Shown here: one piece after another, positions 1-7,611 of the stretch
Numbering within the stretch: position 1 is the stretch's first letter
How the letters are laid out: each line of letters begins with the position of its first letter
From: SKVR01 sp964453995
GTDB taxonomy: Bacteria > Bacteroidota > Bacteroidia > Bacteroidales > UBA7960
Length of the DNA stretch: 29,965 bases
Assembly (NCBI GenBank): GCA_964453995.1
Contig: CAYVQC010000052.1
Coordinates: forward strand, 1 to 29,965
Reading direction: 5' to 3'
The notes under the pieces: generated by a model
The model's input: only the letters and a program-made list of their open reading frames with translations
Told to the model about the DNA's origin: nothing
The model's database searches: none
Position numbers and translations under genes: made by a program

Positions 1-492
1 GTGGGCATATTCAGCATTGGTAATTAATATTTTGGTGCCATTGATTATGTAATGGTCTCCAGCTTCCACTGCGGTAGTTTGCTGGGCTGATGCGTCGGTT
101 CCGGCATTGGGTTCGGTAAGGCCAAAAGCGCCCAGCCATTCGCCCGATGCCAGCCGGGGCAAATACTTTTCTTTTTGTTGCGGGGTGCCATGTTCCATTA
201 TGGGGGCAACACACAATGAGGTATGTGCCGAAACAATAACCCCTGTTGTGGCGCATGCTGCCGACAATTCTTCCACTGCCTGGGCATACATGATATTATT
301 TGCTCCGGCACCTCCCATTTCTGAGGGTACCGGGATTCCCAGCAAGCCTATCCGGGCCATTTTCTTTACTGTTTCTTCGGGAAAACGCTCCAGCTCATCT
401 ACTTCGGCTGCGAGGGGCTTCACCTCTTTCTCGGCAAAGCCTTTGATCATCTGATCAAACAGTTTTTGTTCTTTTGTTAAATGAAAGTTCAT
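1..492 (-). CDS. bcd: Acyl-CoA dehydrogenase (butyryl-CoA dehydrogenase-like), 3' end outside window
   Basis: The first 164 residues of an FAD-dependent acyl-CoA dehydrogenase are open without a stop to the window edge, starting at the ATG at 492-490. The N-terminal helical domain is followed by the family signature GAFGLTEPNAGTDA near residues 120-134, the flavin and substrate contact region. The catalytic Glu lies in the missing C-terminal part. The gene is last in the succinate-to-butyrate operon, 106 bp after sucD, so reduction of crotonyl-CoA to butyryl-CoA is the likely job, probably with electron-transferring flavoprotein (EtfAB), which is not in view. The family assignment is firm. 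The substrate is inferred from context, and other short-chain acyl-CoAs are possible. Confidence 0.88.
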   Translation of the reverse strand, partial: MNFHLTKEQKLFDQMIKGFAEKEVKPLAAEVDELERFPEETVKKMARIGLLGIPVPSEMGGAGANNIMYAQAVEELSAACATTGVIVSAHTSLCVAPIMEHGTPQQKEKYLPRLASGEWLGAFGLTEPNAGTDASAQQTTAVEAGDHYIINGTKILITNAEYAH

Positions 493-559
493 AATTCCTT
501 GTTGTTATATGTGTATCAATCAAAAAATAGTGTGCAATAAAAACCAGAGGTTTTTCAAT

Positions 560-588
560 GGCGGGCTGCATTTCTATTGCGGCCCGCC
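560..588 (-). other. Intercistronic hairpin between sucD and the acyl-CoA dehydrogenase gene
   Basis: Positions 560-570 pair with 578-588 in an 11-bp stem with one G-U pair (outer arms GGCGGGC and GCCCGCC) and a 7-nt loop. It starts 10 nt after the sucD stop codon. On the minus strand it is followed by ATTGAAAAACC, with no U-tract, so it does not look like an intrinsic terminator. A role in mRNA processing or 3'-end protection inside the operon is an inference. Confidence 0.6.
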
Positions 589-598
589 AAAAAAACTA

Positions 599-1951
599 TC
601 AGCTCCAGATAACATCATCAGAAGGCACTTCAACATTGGGCGACAAAGAGGCTACCCGGGTTATGTTGAGCAAATGTTTGTAGGTAAAGTTTTCGGAAAT
701 GGAGTTGTTGCCCCAGGTTCCGCAGCCCAGTGTATTGGTAAAGGGGAGACCATTCTGGATATTCCCCCCTGCCGTGGTGGCACAAGGTGCATTTACAATA
801 AAGCGGGAAACGGAAATGCTGCTTCCTGCCTTGAGAATATTCTCCTGGTTGTTTGAATGGATACCGGCTGTATGGCCGTTGCCCTCTATCTGCAGGTTGA
901 TTTTTGCAATGGAAATGGCTTCTTCGATGGTTTGATAGGGGAAGGCAGCCAGAACGGGACACATCTTTTCTTTGCAAACAATATCGTCGGGTCCAATGCC
1001 GTGGGCATTTACCACCAGTACACGGGTTGTTTCCGGAACACTAATCCCGGCCATTTGGGCAATTTGTATTGCCGATTTTCCTACAGCCTCTCTTCTCATA
1101 TGGCCGTTTTCAAAAATGGCATTCACCAGATCTGCCTTACGGGAATCGTCAACAAGGAAAGCCCCGTTTTTCACAAAGGCCTTCATTACTGTTTCGCGAT
1201 CCTCTTTATGATAGATAAAGCTTTGCTCCCCCGAGCAGATAATACCATTATCGAAAGTACGGCCAATGATAATTTTTCGGGCAGCATCATCAAAGTCTAT
1301 TTCCCTGTCGAGGATTACCTGCACATTGCCGGCGCCCACGCCATAGGAGGGTTTTCCTGAGGAATAAGCAGATTTTACCATATTCATCCCCCCTGTGGCG
1401 ACAACCACGTCGCAGTTTTGCATCAGCTCGCGGGTAAGCTCCACCGAAGGTTCTTCTATAACCTGCACCAACCCTTCAGGCACCTTGTACCTGGAAATGG
1501 CCTCATTGATCATTTTCACCGTGAGGGAAGAACATTTTTTTGCCTTGGGGTGAGGTGCAATGATGATTGCATTTTTGGTCTTCAGGGCAAACATAATTTT
1601 CGACATGGGTGTTACCACCGGGTTGGTCATGGGCGTAATGCCCGCTACTACTCCAATGGGCTTTGCTATTTCCATGAGATTGGTTACCGGATCGTGGCTG
1701 ATGACCCCCATGGAAGGCTTATTGCGCAGGTCAAACCAAACACCTTTTGATTTTCCTTTGCACTTGGCCACCTTATCTTCGTATACCCCCATTTCAGTTT
1801 CTTCTACAGCGAGCCTGGAAAGTAGCTCAGCATTATCATATACTGTGCGGGCAACAGTTTTTACAATGGCATCTACCTGGCATTGGTTAAAATTTACTTC
1901 GAACTGAATCTGGGCTACCCTGGCCCTCATCATTAAGTCGGCTATATTCAT
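599..1951 (-). CDS. sucD: CoA-acylating succinate-semialdehyde dehydrogenase SucD
   Basis: This 450-residue aldehyde dehydrogenase matches the length of the Clostridium kluyveri and Porphyromonas SucD enzymes (about 451-453). It reduces succinyl-CoA with NAD(P)H to succinate semialdehyde, reversibly, in the cytoplasm. The catalytic Cys is Cys239 in the segment DNGIICSGEQS. The cofactor-binding half precedes it, and the C-terminal part has GNGHTAGIHS and the LGCGTWGNNS stretch typical of CoA-acylating aldehyde dehydrogenases. The ATG at 1951 has no clear Shine-Dalgarno sequence. It lies 32 bp after 4hbD, whose enzyme uses its product. SucD is chosen over alcohol/acetaldehyde enzymes (AdhE, EutE) because of the neighbouring 4-hydroxybutyrate genes. 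Confidence 0.92.
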   Translation of the reverse strand: MNIADLMMRARVAQIQFEVNFNQCQVDAIVKTVARTVYDNAELLSRLAVEETEMGVYEDKVAKCKGKSKGVWFDLRNKPSMGVISHDPVTNLMEIAKPIGVVAGITPMTNPVVTPMSKIMFALKTKNAIIIAPHPKAKKCSSLTVKMINEAISRYKVPEGLVQVIEEPSVELTRELMQNCDVVVATGGMNMVKSAYSSGKPSYGVGAGNVQVILDREIDFDDAARKIIIGRTFDNGIICSGEQSFIYHKEDRETVMKAFVKNGAFLVDDSRKADLVNAIFENGHMRREAVGKSAIQIAQMAGISVPETTRVLVVNAHGIGPDDIVCKEKMCPVLAAFPYQTIEEAISIAKINLQIEGNGHTAGIHSNNQENILKAGSSISVSRFIVNAPCATTAGGNIQNGLPFTNTLGCGTWGNNSISENFTYKHLLNITRVASLSPNVEVPSDDVIWS

Positions 1952-1983
1952 GGCTTTATATTTAAGTGTTTTACAATGGTTTC

Positions 1984-3099
1984 TTAATACAAGGACTGGA
2001 AAATGGCTGTAATTTCATCTTTGGATAATTCAACATAGTTGTTGGCCAGCAGCCTGCCCTGCTTTTGCAGCACGCTTTCGGCAAAAACTTCACATTCACT
2101 TTCCTTCATCCCATAATAGCGTAGTTTATTTTTGGGAAGTAGCTTTCCCAACAGGGCATCCAATTCACCATAGACCTGCCCGGGAGCTACCTTAAGAGTT
2201 TCGGCCATAAACACATTAAGATCGCGAAGAGCACCCTGGGGTTTTTTCTCAAGGTATTTTTCGAAAACCGGGATAAAAAACTGGTAATTGGCCTCACCAT
2301 GTGACACATGATAGGTGCCTCCCAGCGGATATGAAAGGGCATGCACTGCCCCTACACCTGCATTTCCGAATGCAATCCCTGCAAAGTTGCTGGCTATCAA
2401 CATATCCTCCAGCCTTTCCATCCTGTATGCTTCACCTTTCTGAGCGATATTTACAAATACATCCAGGATGATCCCGATGGCGGCCTTACTGTAAAGCCTG
2501 GTGTAACTATTGGCCCTTGGAGAAACATAGCTTTCAACTGCATGAATGAGTGCATCAATGGCACTGGCCGCATAATACTTAAAGGGTAATCCGGAAAGAA
2601 ACTCAGGAATGATCACTGCATGATCGGGCATTAGTGCATCATCTGCCAGTCCCATTTTGGTTTGCTTGCTTTTGATTTCAGCAATGGTAATGTTGGTTAC
2701 CTCGCTGCCCGTGCCACAGGTAGTGGGGATGACTACCAACAGTTTTTCCTTTTCGAGGGGGATGGTCCTTTCGAAGGCATCTACTACATTAGATAGATCT
2801 TTCAGCACAAACAGTTTGGCGATATCAATAACAGTACCTCCGCCAATGGCGATAACACGATCATAATCAATCTTTTTCACCTCATCAAGGATAGCGTTCA
2901 TCATTTGGTCTGAGGGTTCTCCCTGTCCGTATTTTTCCTGCCAGATAAAGTGGCAAGGCAATTTCAGGCTCTTCATATAGGGTTCAGCAAGGAACTCGTT
3001 GGTGATGATCAGGTCTTTTGCCGACAGGGAAAATTCGGTAGCAAACTGAGCAAAGGTGTCAAATCTGCTGAGTTGGGTTTTTAACTTAAAGAGTTGCAT
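1984..3099 (-). CDS. 4hbD: 4-hydroxybutyrate dehydrogenase (iron-type alcohol dehydrogenase)
   Basis: This group III, metal-dependent alcohol dehydrogenase of 371 residues, the same length as the C. kluyveri enzyme, interconverts succinate semialdehyde and 4-hydroxybutyrate with NAD(H). Visible motifs are the nucleotide-binding GGGTVID (86-92), PTTCGTGSEVTN (125-136), and likely metal ligands Asp182, His186, His253 and His267. The frame stays open to 3171, but the ATG at 3099 is chosen because a strong AAGGAGG sits 9 nt upstream and the protein then matches the family N-terminus. This start overlaps the end of abfT by 14 bp, indicating translational coupling. SucD, 32 bp downstream, supplies its substrate in the butyrate-forming direction. 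Confidence 0.92.
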   Translation of the reverse strand: MQLFKLKTQLSRFDTFAQFATEFSLSAKDLIITNEFLAEPYMKSLKLPCHFIWQEKYGQGEPSDQMMNAILDEVKKIDYDRVIAIGGGTVIDIAKLFVLKDLSNVVDAFERTIPLEKEKLLVVIPTTCGTGSEVTNITIAEIKSKQTKMGLADDALMPDHAVIIPEFLSGLPFKYYAASAIDALIHAVESYVSPRANSYTRLYSKAAIGIILDVFVNIAQKGEAYRMERLEDMLIASNFAGIAFGNAGVGAVHALSYPLGGTYHVSHGEANYQFFIPVFEKYLEKKPQGALRDLNVFMAETLKVAPGQVYGELDALLGKLLPKNKLRYYGMKESECEVFAESVLQKQGRLLANNYVELSKDEITAIFQSLY

Positions 3100-4426
3100 T
3101 GGTAAATTCCTCCTTGTTGATATAGTGTTTTTTTTCATGAAATCTTTTTTCTGTTGCTTCGCCCAGTTCATCCCTAAATTTGGGATGTGCTATTTCAATA
3201 AGGCTTTCAGCTCTTTGTTTCAAGGTCTTGCCCCAAAGCCGGGCGATTCCGTATTCGGTTACCACATATCTGACATCGTTGCGCGATGTGGTTACAGCAG
3301 CTCCCTGCCCCAGGAAGGGCACAATGCGCGAAACTTTTCCTGCGGCAGCGGTAGAAGGCATGGCCATAATGGATATGCCATCGCGGGCCATGCATGTGCC
3401 CCTCACATAGTCCACCTGTCCGCCCACACCGCTGATTTGTTTCATGCCGATGGATTCAGAAACAACCTGTCCCATCAAATCAATTTCAACGCATGAGTTG
3501 ATGGAAACCATTTTGTAGTTGCGCGAAATGATGTAGGGATCATTAACATAATCGGCCGGATACATGATGACATCGGGGTTGTTATTCACAAAATCGTACA
3601 ATCTACGGGTCCCCATAAGAAAGGTGGCTACCAGCTTGCCTTTATGCAGGGTTTTTTTCTCCCCGGTGATTACACCTTTTTCTACCAGGTCTACCACTCC
3701 ATCAGAAAACATTTCGGTATGTATTCCCAATTGCTTTTTGTTTCCCAGTGATTGGAGTACTGCATCGGGGATGGAGCCAATACCCAGCTGAAGTGTAGAA
3801 GCGTCTTCTACCAGGCTTGCGCAATGCTGTCCAATGGCAAGTTCGGTGTCTCCGATGCGTGCAGCAGGCAATTCAAAAAGGGGATTAGAGGTTTCAATGA
3901 TATAATCTATATCTTCAATGTGCATAAGATTGTCACCCCCAATGAAGGGCATCTGGTCATTGATTTCTGCGATGACAATTTTGGCGGCATGTGCAGCGGG
4001 CTTGGTATAATCGGTGGAAACACCGAAGCTGCAAAACCCTTCCCTGTTGGGAAGCGAGAGTTGTATAATGGCAACATCGGGGTGCAAAGGCCCACGGGTA
4101 AACAAGCCGGGGATTTCATGAAAGAAGCAGGGCGTATAATCAGCCCTGTTTTCCTCTATGGCATGTCGGGCATTGCCACCCACAAAAATGGCGTTGTGGC
4201 GGAAGTGGCCCTGCATTTCAGGCAACATATACGCCCCTGGCCCCAGGCAATACATGTGGGCAATTTCAACATTATAATAGTTGTCTTTATTGGCTACCAG
4301 TGCCCGAACGGTATCAACCGGTACAGCGGCAGCATGCCCCAGCACTACCCTGTCGTTGCTTTTGATAGCCCTTATGGCTTGCAGGGGGGTGGTGAGTTTC
4401 GTTTTATATAGGTCTCTCCAGTTCAT
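3086..4426 (-). CDS. abfT: 4-hydroxybutyrate CoA-transferase AbfT (Cat2 type)
   Basis: This family I acetyl-CoA hydrolase/transferase of 446 residues is close to the 438-residue Clostridium aminobutyricum enzyme. It moves CoA from acetyl-CoA or butyryl-CoA to 4-hydroxybutyrate, giving the substrate of AbfD. The catalytic Glu is in GIHTEMFSDG and falls at residue 238, the same number as the clostridial active-site Glu238. QLGIGSIPDAV (213-223) and GGQVDYVRG are further family motifs. It starts 110 bp after the abfD stop and overlaps 4hbD by 14 bp. A plain acetate or succinate CoA-transferase of the same family is the main alternative, but the gene context makes that unlikely. Confidence 0.92.
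   Translation of the reverse strand: MNWRDLYKTKLTTPLQAIRAIKSNDRVVLGHAAAVPVDTVRALVANKDNYYNVEIAHMYCLGPGAYMLPEMQGHFRHNAIFVGGNARHAIEENRADYTPCFFHEIPGLFTRGPLHPDVAIIQLSLPNREGFCSFGVSTDYTKPAAHAAKIVIAEINDQMPFIGGDNLMHIEDIDYIIETSNPLFELPAARIGDTELAIGQHCASLVEDASTLQLGIGSIPDAVLQSLGNKKQLGIHTEMFSDGVVDLVEKGVITGEKKTLHKGKLVATFLMGTRRLYDFVNNNPDVIMYPADYVNDPYIISRNYKMVSINSCVEIDLMGQVVSESIGMKQISGVGGQVDYVRGTCMARDGISIMAMPSTAAAGKVSRIVPFLGQGAAVTTSRNDVRYVVTEYGIARLWGKTLKQRAESLIEIAHPKFRDELGEATEKRFHEKKHYINKEEFTNATL
3109..3115 (-). promoter_or_regulatory. Strong Shine-Dalgarno sequence for 4hbD
   Basis: The minus strand reads AAGGAGG 9 nt before the ATG at 3099. Such a strong site is unusual in this window, where most starts have none. 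It lies inside the 3' end of abfT and fixes the 4hbD start. Confidence 0.75.
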
Positions 4427-4470
4427 ATCTGTAATTTTTTTTATTGCGTAAAAGATGTACCCCTAGAGGG

Positions 4471-4510
4471 GGAAGCAGATTTTCTGAATGGCGAAAGAAA
4501 GTCTGCTTCC
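4471..4510 (-). other. Intercistronic hairpin between abfD and abfT
   Basis: Positions 4471-4485 pair with 4496-4510 in a 15-bp stem with one G-U pair around a 10-nt loop (outer arms GGAAGCAGA and TCTGCTTCC). It begins 26 nt after the abfD stop. The minus strand continues with a small CCCCT/AGGGG dyad (4460-4471) instead of a U-tract, so termination is not obvious. Likely roles are mRNA stabilisation or processing, or partial attenuation between the first gene and the rest. Confidence 0.65.
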
Positions 4511-4536
4511 TGAATGATATTAAAATGGGGGATTAA

Positions 4537-5997
4537 TCAGTTGGTTTCTGCTTCTGGCCTGATACGCGCCAGCTGGCGGGCAAAGCTTTTTTTCTCTTCC
4601 ATATTACACTGGCGTGCTATCATAATCCTCTGTGCCTGGGGTGAGCCGGCACCATGCATGGATTCTGTTCTGTAACCCACCGCAGCCGTTCCCAGCGTAA
4701 TATTTTCGATCAGCCGCAAAACCCTCATGCGGTCTTCGGTCTTTATGCTATTTACTCCTTTGAGATATTTGTCGATGTAGGGCCCAATTTTTTCGTTTCT
4801 GAAATCTGCTTCAGAAGGCATAGTAACCATGATACCACCGGCAATATCTTCTGCCAAACGAGCTATTTCGTAAGGAAACCGTGTAATGTTCTGTTTACAA
4901 ACGTTGGCCAGCAGCAGGTCGATTTCAAAATTTCCGGCCCTGGTGGATTTACCCTCGCAAGAGCATGCAATACCACAGGAATAAAGGGTTTCGTTGAGGT
5001 GGGTCATTTCAATGAGCTTGTCCTTGATATGCGAAGCTTTTGCTGCTCCATTATAGTCGGCTGCCAGGGCGGAGGCTCCAATTAGCACATCACCCACCCC
5101 CACCTTACAGCCGCCATATGATTGTCTGTGATAGCCGGCAAATCGTTCTACCATCATACCGGCAAACTCATATTCCTTGCACAGGAATACTCTCTCCCAG
5201 GGAACAAAAACATCTTCAAAAATTACCAGTGCTTCATGTCCGCCAAACTCCGCATTGCCCAGGTCTATGTCTGCACCAGCTTCCATCTTGCGCGTATCGC
5301 ACGACTGCCGGCCATAGATCATGAATACACCCTCTGCATCAGAAGGGATCGAAAAAGCCACGGCATATTCTTTATCGGCTTCTTTCATGGCAATGGTAGG
5401 CATGATCAGATGTTCATGCGAGTTAACAGCCCCTGTCTGGTGGGCCTTGGCACCCCTTACCACAATACCATCCTTTCTTTCTTCCACAATATGCACATAC
5501 ATATCAGGATCGGACTGCTGTGAAGGAGAAAGGCCGCGGTCTCCTTTGGGGTCGGTCATAGCACCATCAACTGTGAGGTCGTTTTCCTGCACATATTTCA
5601 TATACTCCACAAAACGCTCATGATAGTGTGTGTTATGCTTCTGATCAATTTCGTAAGTGGTAGAATACAGCGCATTAAACGCATCCATACCCACACATCG
5701 CTGAAAACAGGCACCGGTTTTCTGGCCGAGCAAGCGCTGCATTTTCACCTTTTTGATTAAGTCATCGGTACTGCGGTGCAAATGACAAAAACGGTTAACA
5801 GTTTTACCGGTAAGGTGCGAAGTTGCGGTCATGATATCTTTAAACTCTTCCATTTCGGCAAGTTTATAGGTCATGGCAACTGAATTTACAGATGGCCGGA
5901 TCATGGGATGATCTACCGGATTTTCCACAAGCTCACCGAAGAGATATACCTTCAGTTTCATTTTGCGTAAGCTTTCTATATATTGTTCGCTGGTCAT
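4537..5997 (-). CDS. abfD: 4-hydroxybutyryl-CoA dehydratase / vinylacetyl-CoA isomerase AbfD
   Basis: This [4Fe-4S]- and FAD-containing radical dehydratase of 486 residues converts 4-hydroxybutyryl-CoA to crotonyl-CoA and also isomerises vinylacetyl-CoA. The clostridial enzyme is about 490 residues with cluster ligands Cys99, Cys103, His292 and Cys299. Here all four are present, shifted by two: Cys97 and Cys101 in ACFQRC, and His290 and Cys297 in GYHRQSYGGC. The frame opens earlier at a TTG (6030), but the ATG at 5997 gives the family N-terminus MTSEQYIESLRK and is preferred, although it has no Shine-Dalgarno sequence. First gene of the operon. The cluster and flavin are oxygen-sensitive, which points to an anaerobe. 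Confidence 0.96.
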   Translation of the reverse strand: MTSEQYIESLRKMKLKVYLFGELVENPVDHPMIRPSVNSVAMTYKLAEMEEFKDIMTATSHLTGKTVNRFCHLHRSTDDLIKKVKMQRLLGQKTGACFQRCVGMDAFNALYSTTYEIDQKHNTHYHERFVEYMKYVQENDLTVDGAMTDPKGDRGLSPSQQSDPDMYVHIVEERKDGIVVRGAKAHQTGAVNSHEHLIMPTIAMKEADKEYAVAFSIPSDAEGVFMIYGRQSCDTRKMEAGADIDLGNAEFGGHEALVIFEDVFVPWERVFLCKEYEFAGMMVERFAGYHRQSYGGCKVGVGDVLIGASALAADYNGAAKASHIKDKLIEMTHLNETLYSCGIACSCEGKSTRAGNFEIDLLLANVCKQNITRFPYEIARLAEDIAGGIMVTMPSEADFRNEKIGPYIDKYLKGVNSIKTEDRMRVLRLIENITLGTAAVGYRTESMHGAGSPQAQRIMIARQCNMEEKKSFARQLARIRPEAETN

Positions 5998-6053
5998 AAT
6001 ATTGGGTTTTAAGGGTGATTTTACCGACAACCCTGTACTTAGGGAGGTTTTAC

Positions 6054-6147
6054 CGAATACAGAATTGTACGGAATAATTTAAAAGCAAATCTCGGTTGTT
6101 ACACGCTTAACAACAGGTGCTCCAAATTTATTATCTGACTGTATTCG
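6054..6147 (-). promoter_or_regulatory. Candidate promoter and operator region of the butyrate operon
   Basis: On the minus strand, TAAATTTG at 6130-6123 fits the Bacteroidetes -7 consensus TAnnTTTG. No clear -33 TTTG was found. Just downstream lies a perfect dyad, GTTGTTA (6095-6101) and TAACAAC (6108-6114) with a 6-nt spacer. A second, wider dyad, CGAATACAG (6054-6062) and CTGTATTCG (6139-6147), brackets both. The abfD leader would be about 120 nt. The dyads could be repressor sites or leader RNA structure. The sequence alone does not decide. Confidence 0.4.
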
Positions 6148-6457
6148 TGGGCATTACGCTTGTTTTGAATATTTTATTCGGGGAATCCGGGCGGGCAGTT
6201 CGTCCCAATTTATGACACTCGCAGCGAACGGCCTGACCTATTTTAGGACGTCTGTATTATTTTGGATCAGTCCGGTCATGCCCGGAAGCAAAAAGGGGGT
6301 AAGATATTGTGCAGGAAAAATTATGACTCGCTCTGTCTTTATATTAATTATAGAGCAGTGCCTGGTTTATTTACTAAACAAGGCACGGTTTGATCCGGAG
6401 GAACACAACTTATGCAATGCCAAACTAAAGTGGCCTTGAAAAAGGAATGTCGCATTA

Positions 6458-6634
6458 TTATTCTTTGCTGCCCGATATATACCTGTTCTTTTCGGCCAGT
6501 TCAGAAACATTTACTTTTTCTGAGGAGGCAGGATTGTTTTGGTTGCAAACAATCAAAACCAATGCCAGGGCAACAATGATTATTTTCAATATGGATTCTA
6601 CTGTTTTCATGTCAATGCCATTTACAAAATTCAT
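6458..6634 (-). CDS. Possible small membrane protein, 58 residues
   Basis: A short minus-strand frame runs from ATG 6634 to TAA at 6460-6458. An inner ATG at 6610 would give 50 residues. The product has a polar start, one hydrophobic segment (SILKIIIVALALVLIVC, about residues 14-30) and a short polar tail ending YISGSKE. The Cys after the hydrophobic run resembles a lipoprotein site, but the preceding residue is Val, so the lipobox is poor. I do not recognise a family. No promoter or ribosome site was clear. It lies 460 bp upstream of abfD on the same strand. It could be a chance frame. Confidence 0.35.
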   Translation of the reverse strand: MNFVNGIDMKTVESILKIIIVALALVLIVCNQNNPASSEKVNVSELAEKNRYISGSKE

Positions 6635-6951
6635 TTCCCAATCATCATCCTAATTATAAAGCAGGGATGTGTTGCATGATGTTCCACATATCCAATTCCA
6701 GGCCAACAACTCTTACCTTTTCATTTACTGCATTTTACAAGTCAGGAAAAAATTTTTTTCTACCAAATCGAATACTGATTACTGTTCGCAAAAACACACC
6801 ATTGTCCGGTTTTGAACAACAAGACCTCAGGGTTTCGCTGATATAAACCTGTGAAAGTTTAGGCGTTATACGTAATTCGCGGCAAAAATTTTTTTATAAT
6901 TTAGCAGCCCTCTGTACCATTACCTAGTAATAACAATAAATTGCTTTTTGT
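6635..6951. other. Intergenic region upstream of the siaB-like gene, with two A/T tracts
   Basis: There is no gene here. Two near-identical A-tract/T-tract blocks, AAAAAATTTTTTT (6747-6759) and AAAAATTTTTTT (6884-6895), lie 137 bp apart. The second is followed by TAATTTAG, a one-mismatch fit to the -7 consensus, which could serve the gene at 6952. The tracts may bend the DNA. Confidence 0.4.
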
Positions 6952-7524
6952 ATGAAGCTTAATGTAGGGTTTATAAAATCAGTGCTGAATGTATATGATG
7001 AAATGTCAGAAAATGGAATCTCCATTGTATATCTTGGCGAATTTCATCACCAGATCACCAAAATGTTCACCTCTATGGCAGAGGAAGATATGGACAGAAA
7101 AGACGAGGAAAGATCCATTATCCGGAAAGTATATGCCGTAATGGTAGAAACCTTGCAGAATATGGCCAAGCACTCTGATGAGATTGCTGATAAGTTTAAC
7201 ATTGGCAAAGGCTTGTTTATGATCGGTAAGAAAGATGAAACGTACTACATCATCACCTCCAACAAGGTTACCAATCAGAAAAAGGATGATCTTGAGCTGG
7301 CCATAAAACAGGTAAATGGAGCCACCAAAGATGAGCTTAAGGAAATGTACCGAAAGCAAATCACCGAAGGCACCCTGTCGGCAAAAGGTGGTGCCGGCCT
7401 GGGTTTGATTGAGATTGCCCGCAAAACACGAAATAAGCTGGTTTACCAGTTTCTTCCCTTCGATGACAAAACCCAGTTTTTCCTGCTGAAGGTGGAGATC
7501 AATGCCAAAAAAATTGCAGAATAG
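6952..7524 (+). CDS. SiaB-family protein kinase-like protein (GHKL fold)
   Basis: This 190-residue cytoplasmic protein resembles the SiaB / DUF6272 family. In Pseudomonas aeruginosa, SiaB is a kinase that phosphorylates SiaC to control the diguanylate cyclase SiaD, with phosphatase SiaA opposing it. Visible features are an N-box-like helix, MVETLQNMAKHSDE (64-77, Glu66, Asn70, His74), and the glycine-rich KGGAGLGL (145-152) of the ATP lid. It lacks any sensor or transmembrane segment. No SiaC (DUF1987), PP2C phosphatase or GGDEF gene is adjacent; recG follows 87 bp later with its own promoter. Family membership is fairly sure. The target protein is unknown. Confidence 0.8.
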   Translation: MKLNVGFIKSVLNVYDEMSENGISIVYLGEFHHQITKMFTSMAEEDMDRKDEERSIIRKVYAVMVETLQNMAKHSDEIADKFNIGKGLFMIGKKDETYYIITSNKVTNQKKDDLELAIKQVNGATKDELKEMYRKQITEGTLSAKGGAGLGLIEIARKTRNKLVYQFLPFDDKTQFFLLKVEINAKKIAE

Positions 7525-7554
7525 CTTCAGGGCAAACAAGGAAATACAAACTTT

Positions 7555-7585
7555 TTTGTTTTTACATTTCCATTCTTTACCTTTA
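7555..7585 (+). promoter_or_regulatory. Candidate recG promoter
   Basis: TTTG at 7555-7558 and TACCTTTA at 7578-7585 are separated by 19 nt, fitting the Bacteroidetes -33 TTTG / -7 TAnnTTTG layout with one mismatch in the -7 box. Transcription would begin about 20 nt before the recG ATG. Confidence 0.5.
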
Positions 7586-7611
7586 CGCCAAGTGCTTATT
7601 GGTTGTAAGGT

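Noticed and set aside
3752..4411. Open frame of 219 codons opposite abfT
   Set aside because: AbfT with its catalytic Glu238 explains the region; the antisense frame is a by-product of codon use.
5998..6030. TTG start that would add 11 residues to AbfD
   Set aside because: The ATG at 5997 gives the family N-terminus and the cluster ligand numbering expected from the clostridial enzyme.
6212..6439. 75-codon plus-strand frame upstream of abfD
   Set aside because: No ribosome site, no promoter and no recognisable domain; it overlaps no conserved signal. Treated as non-coding.
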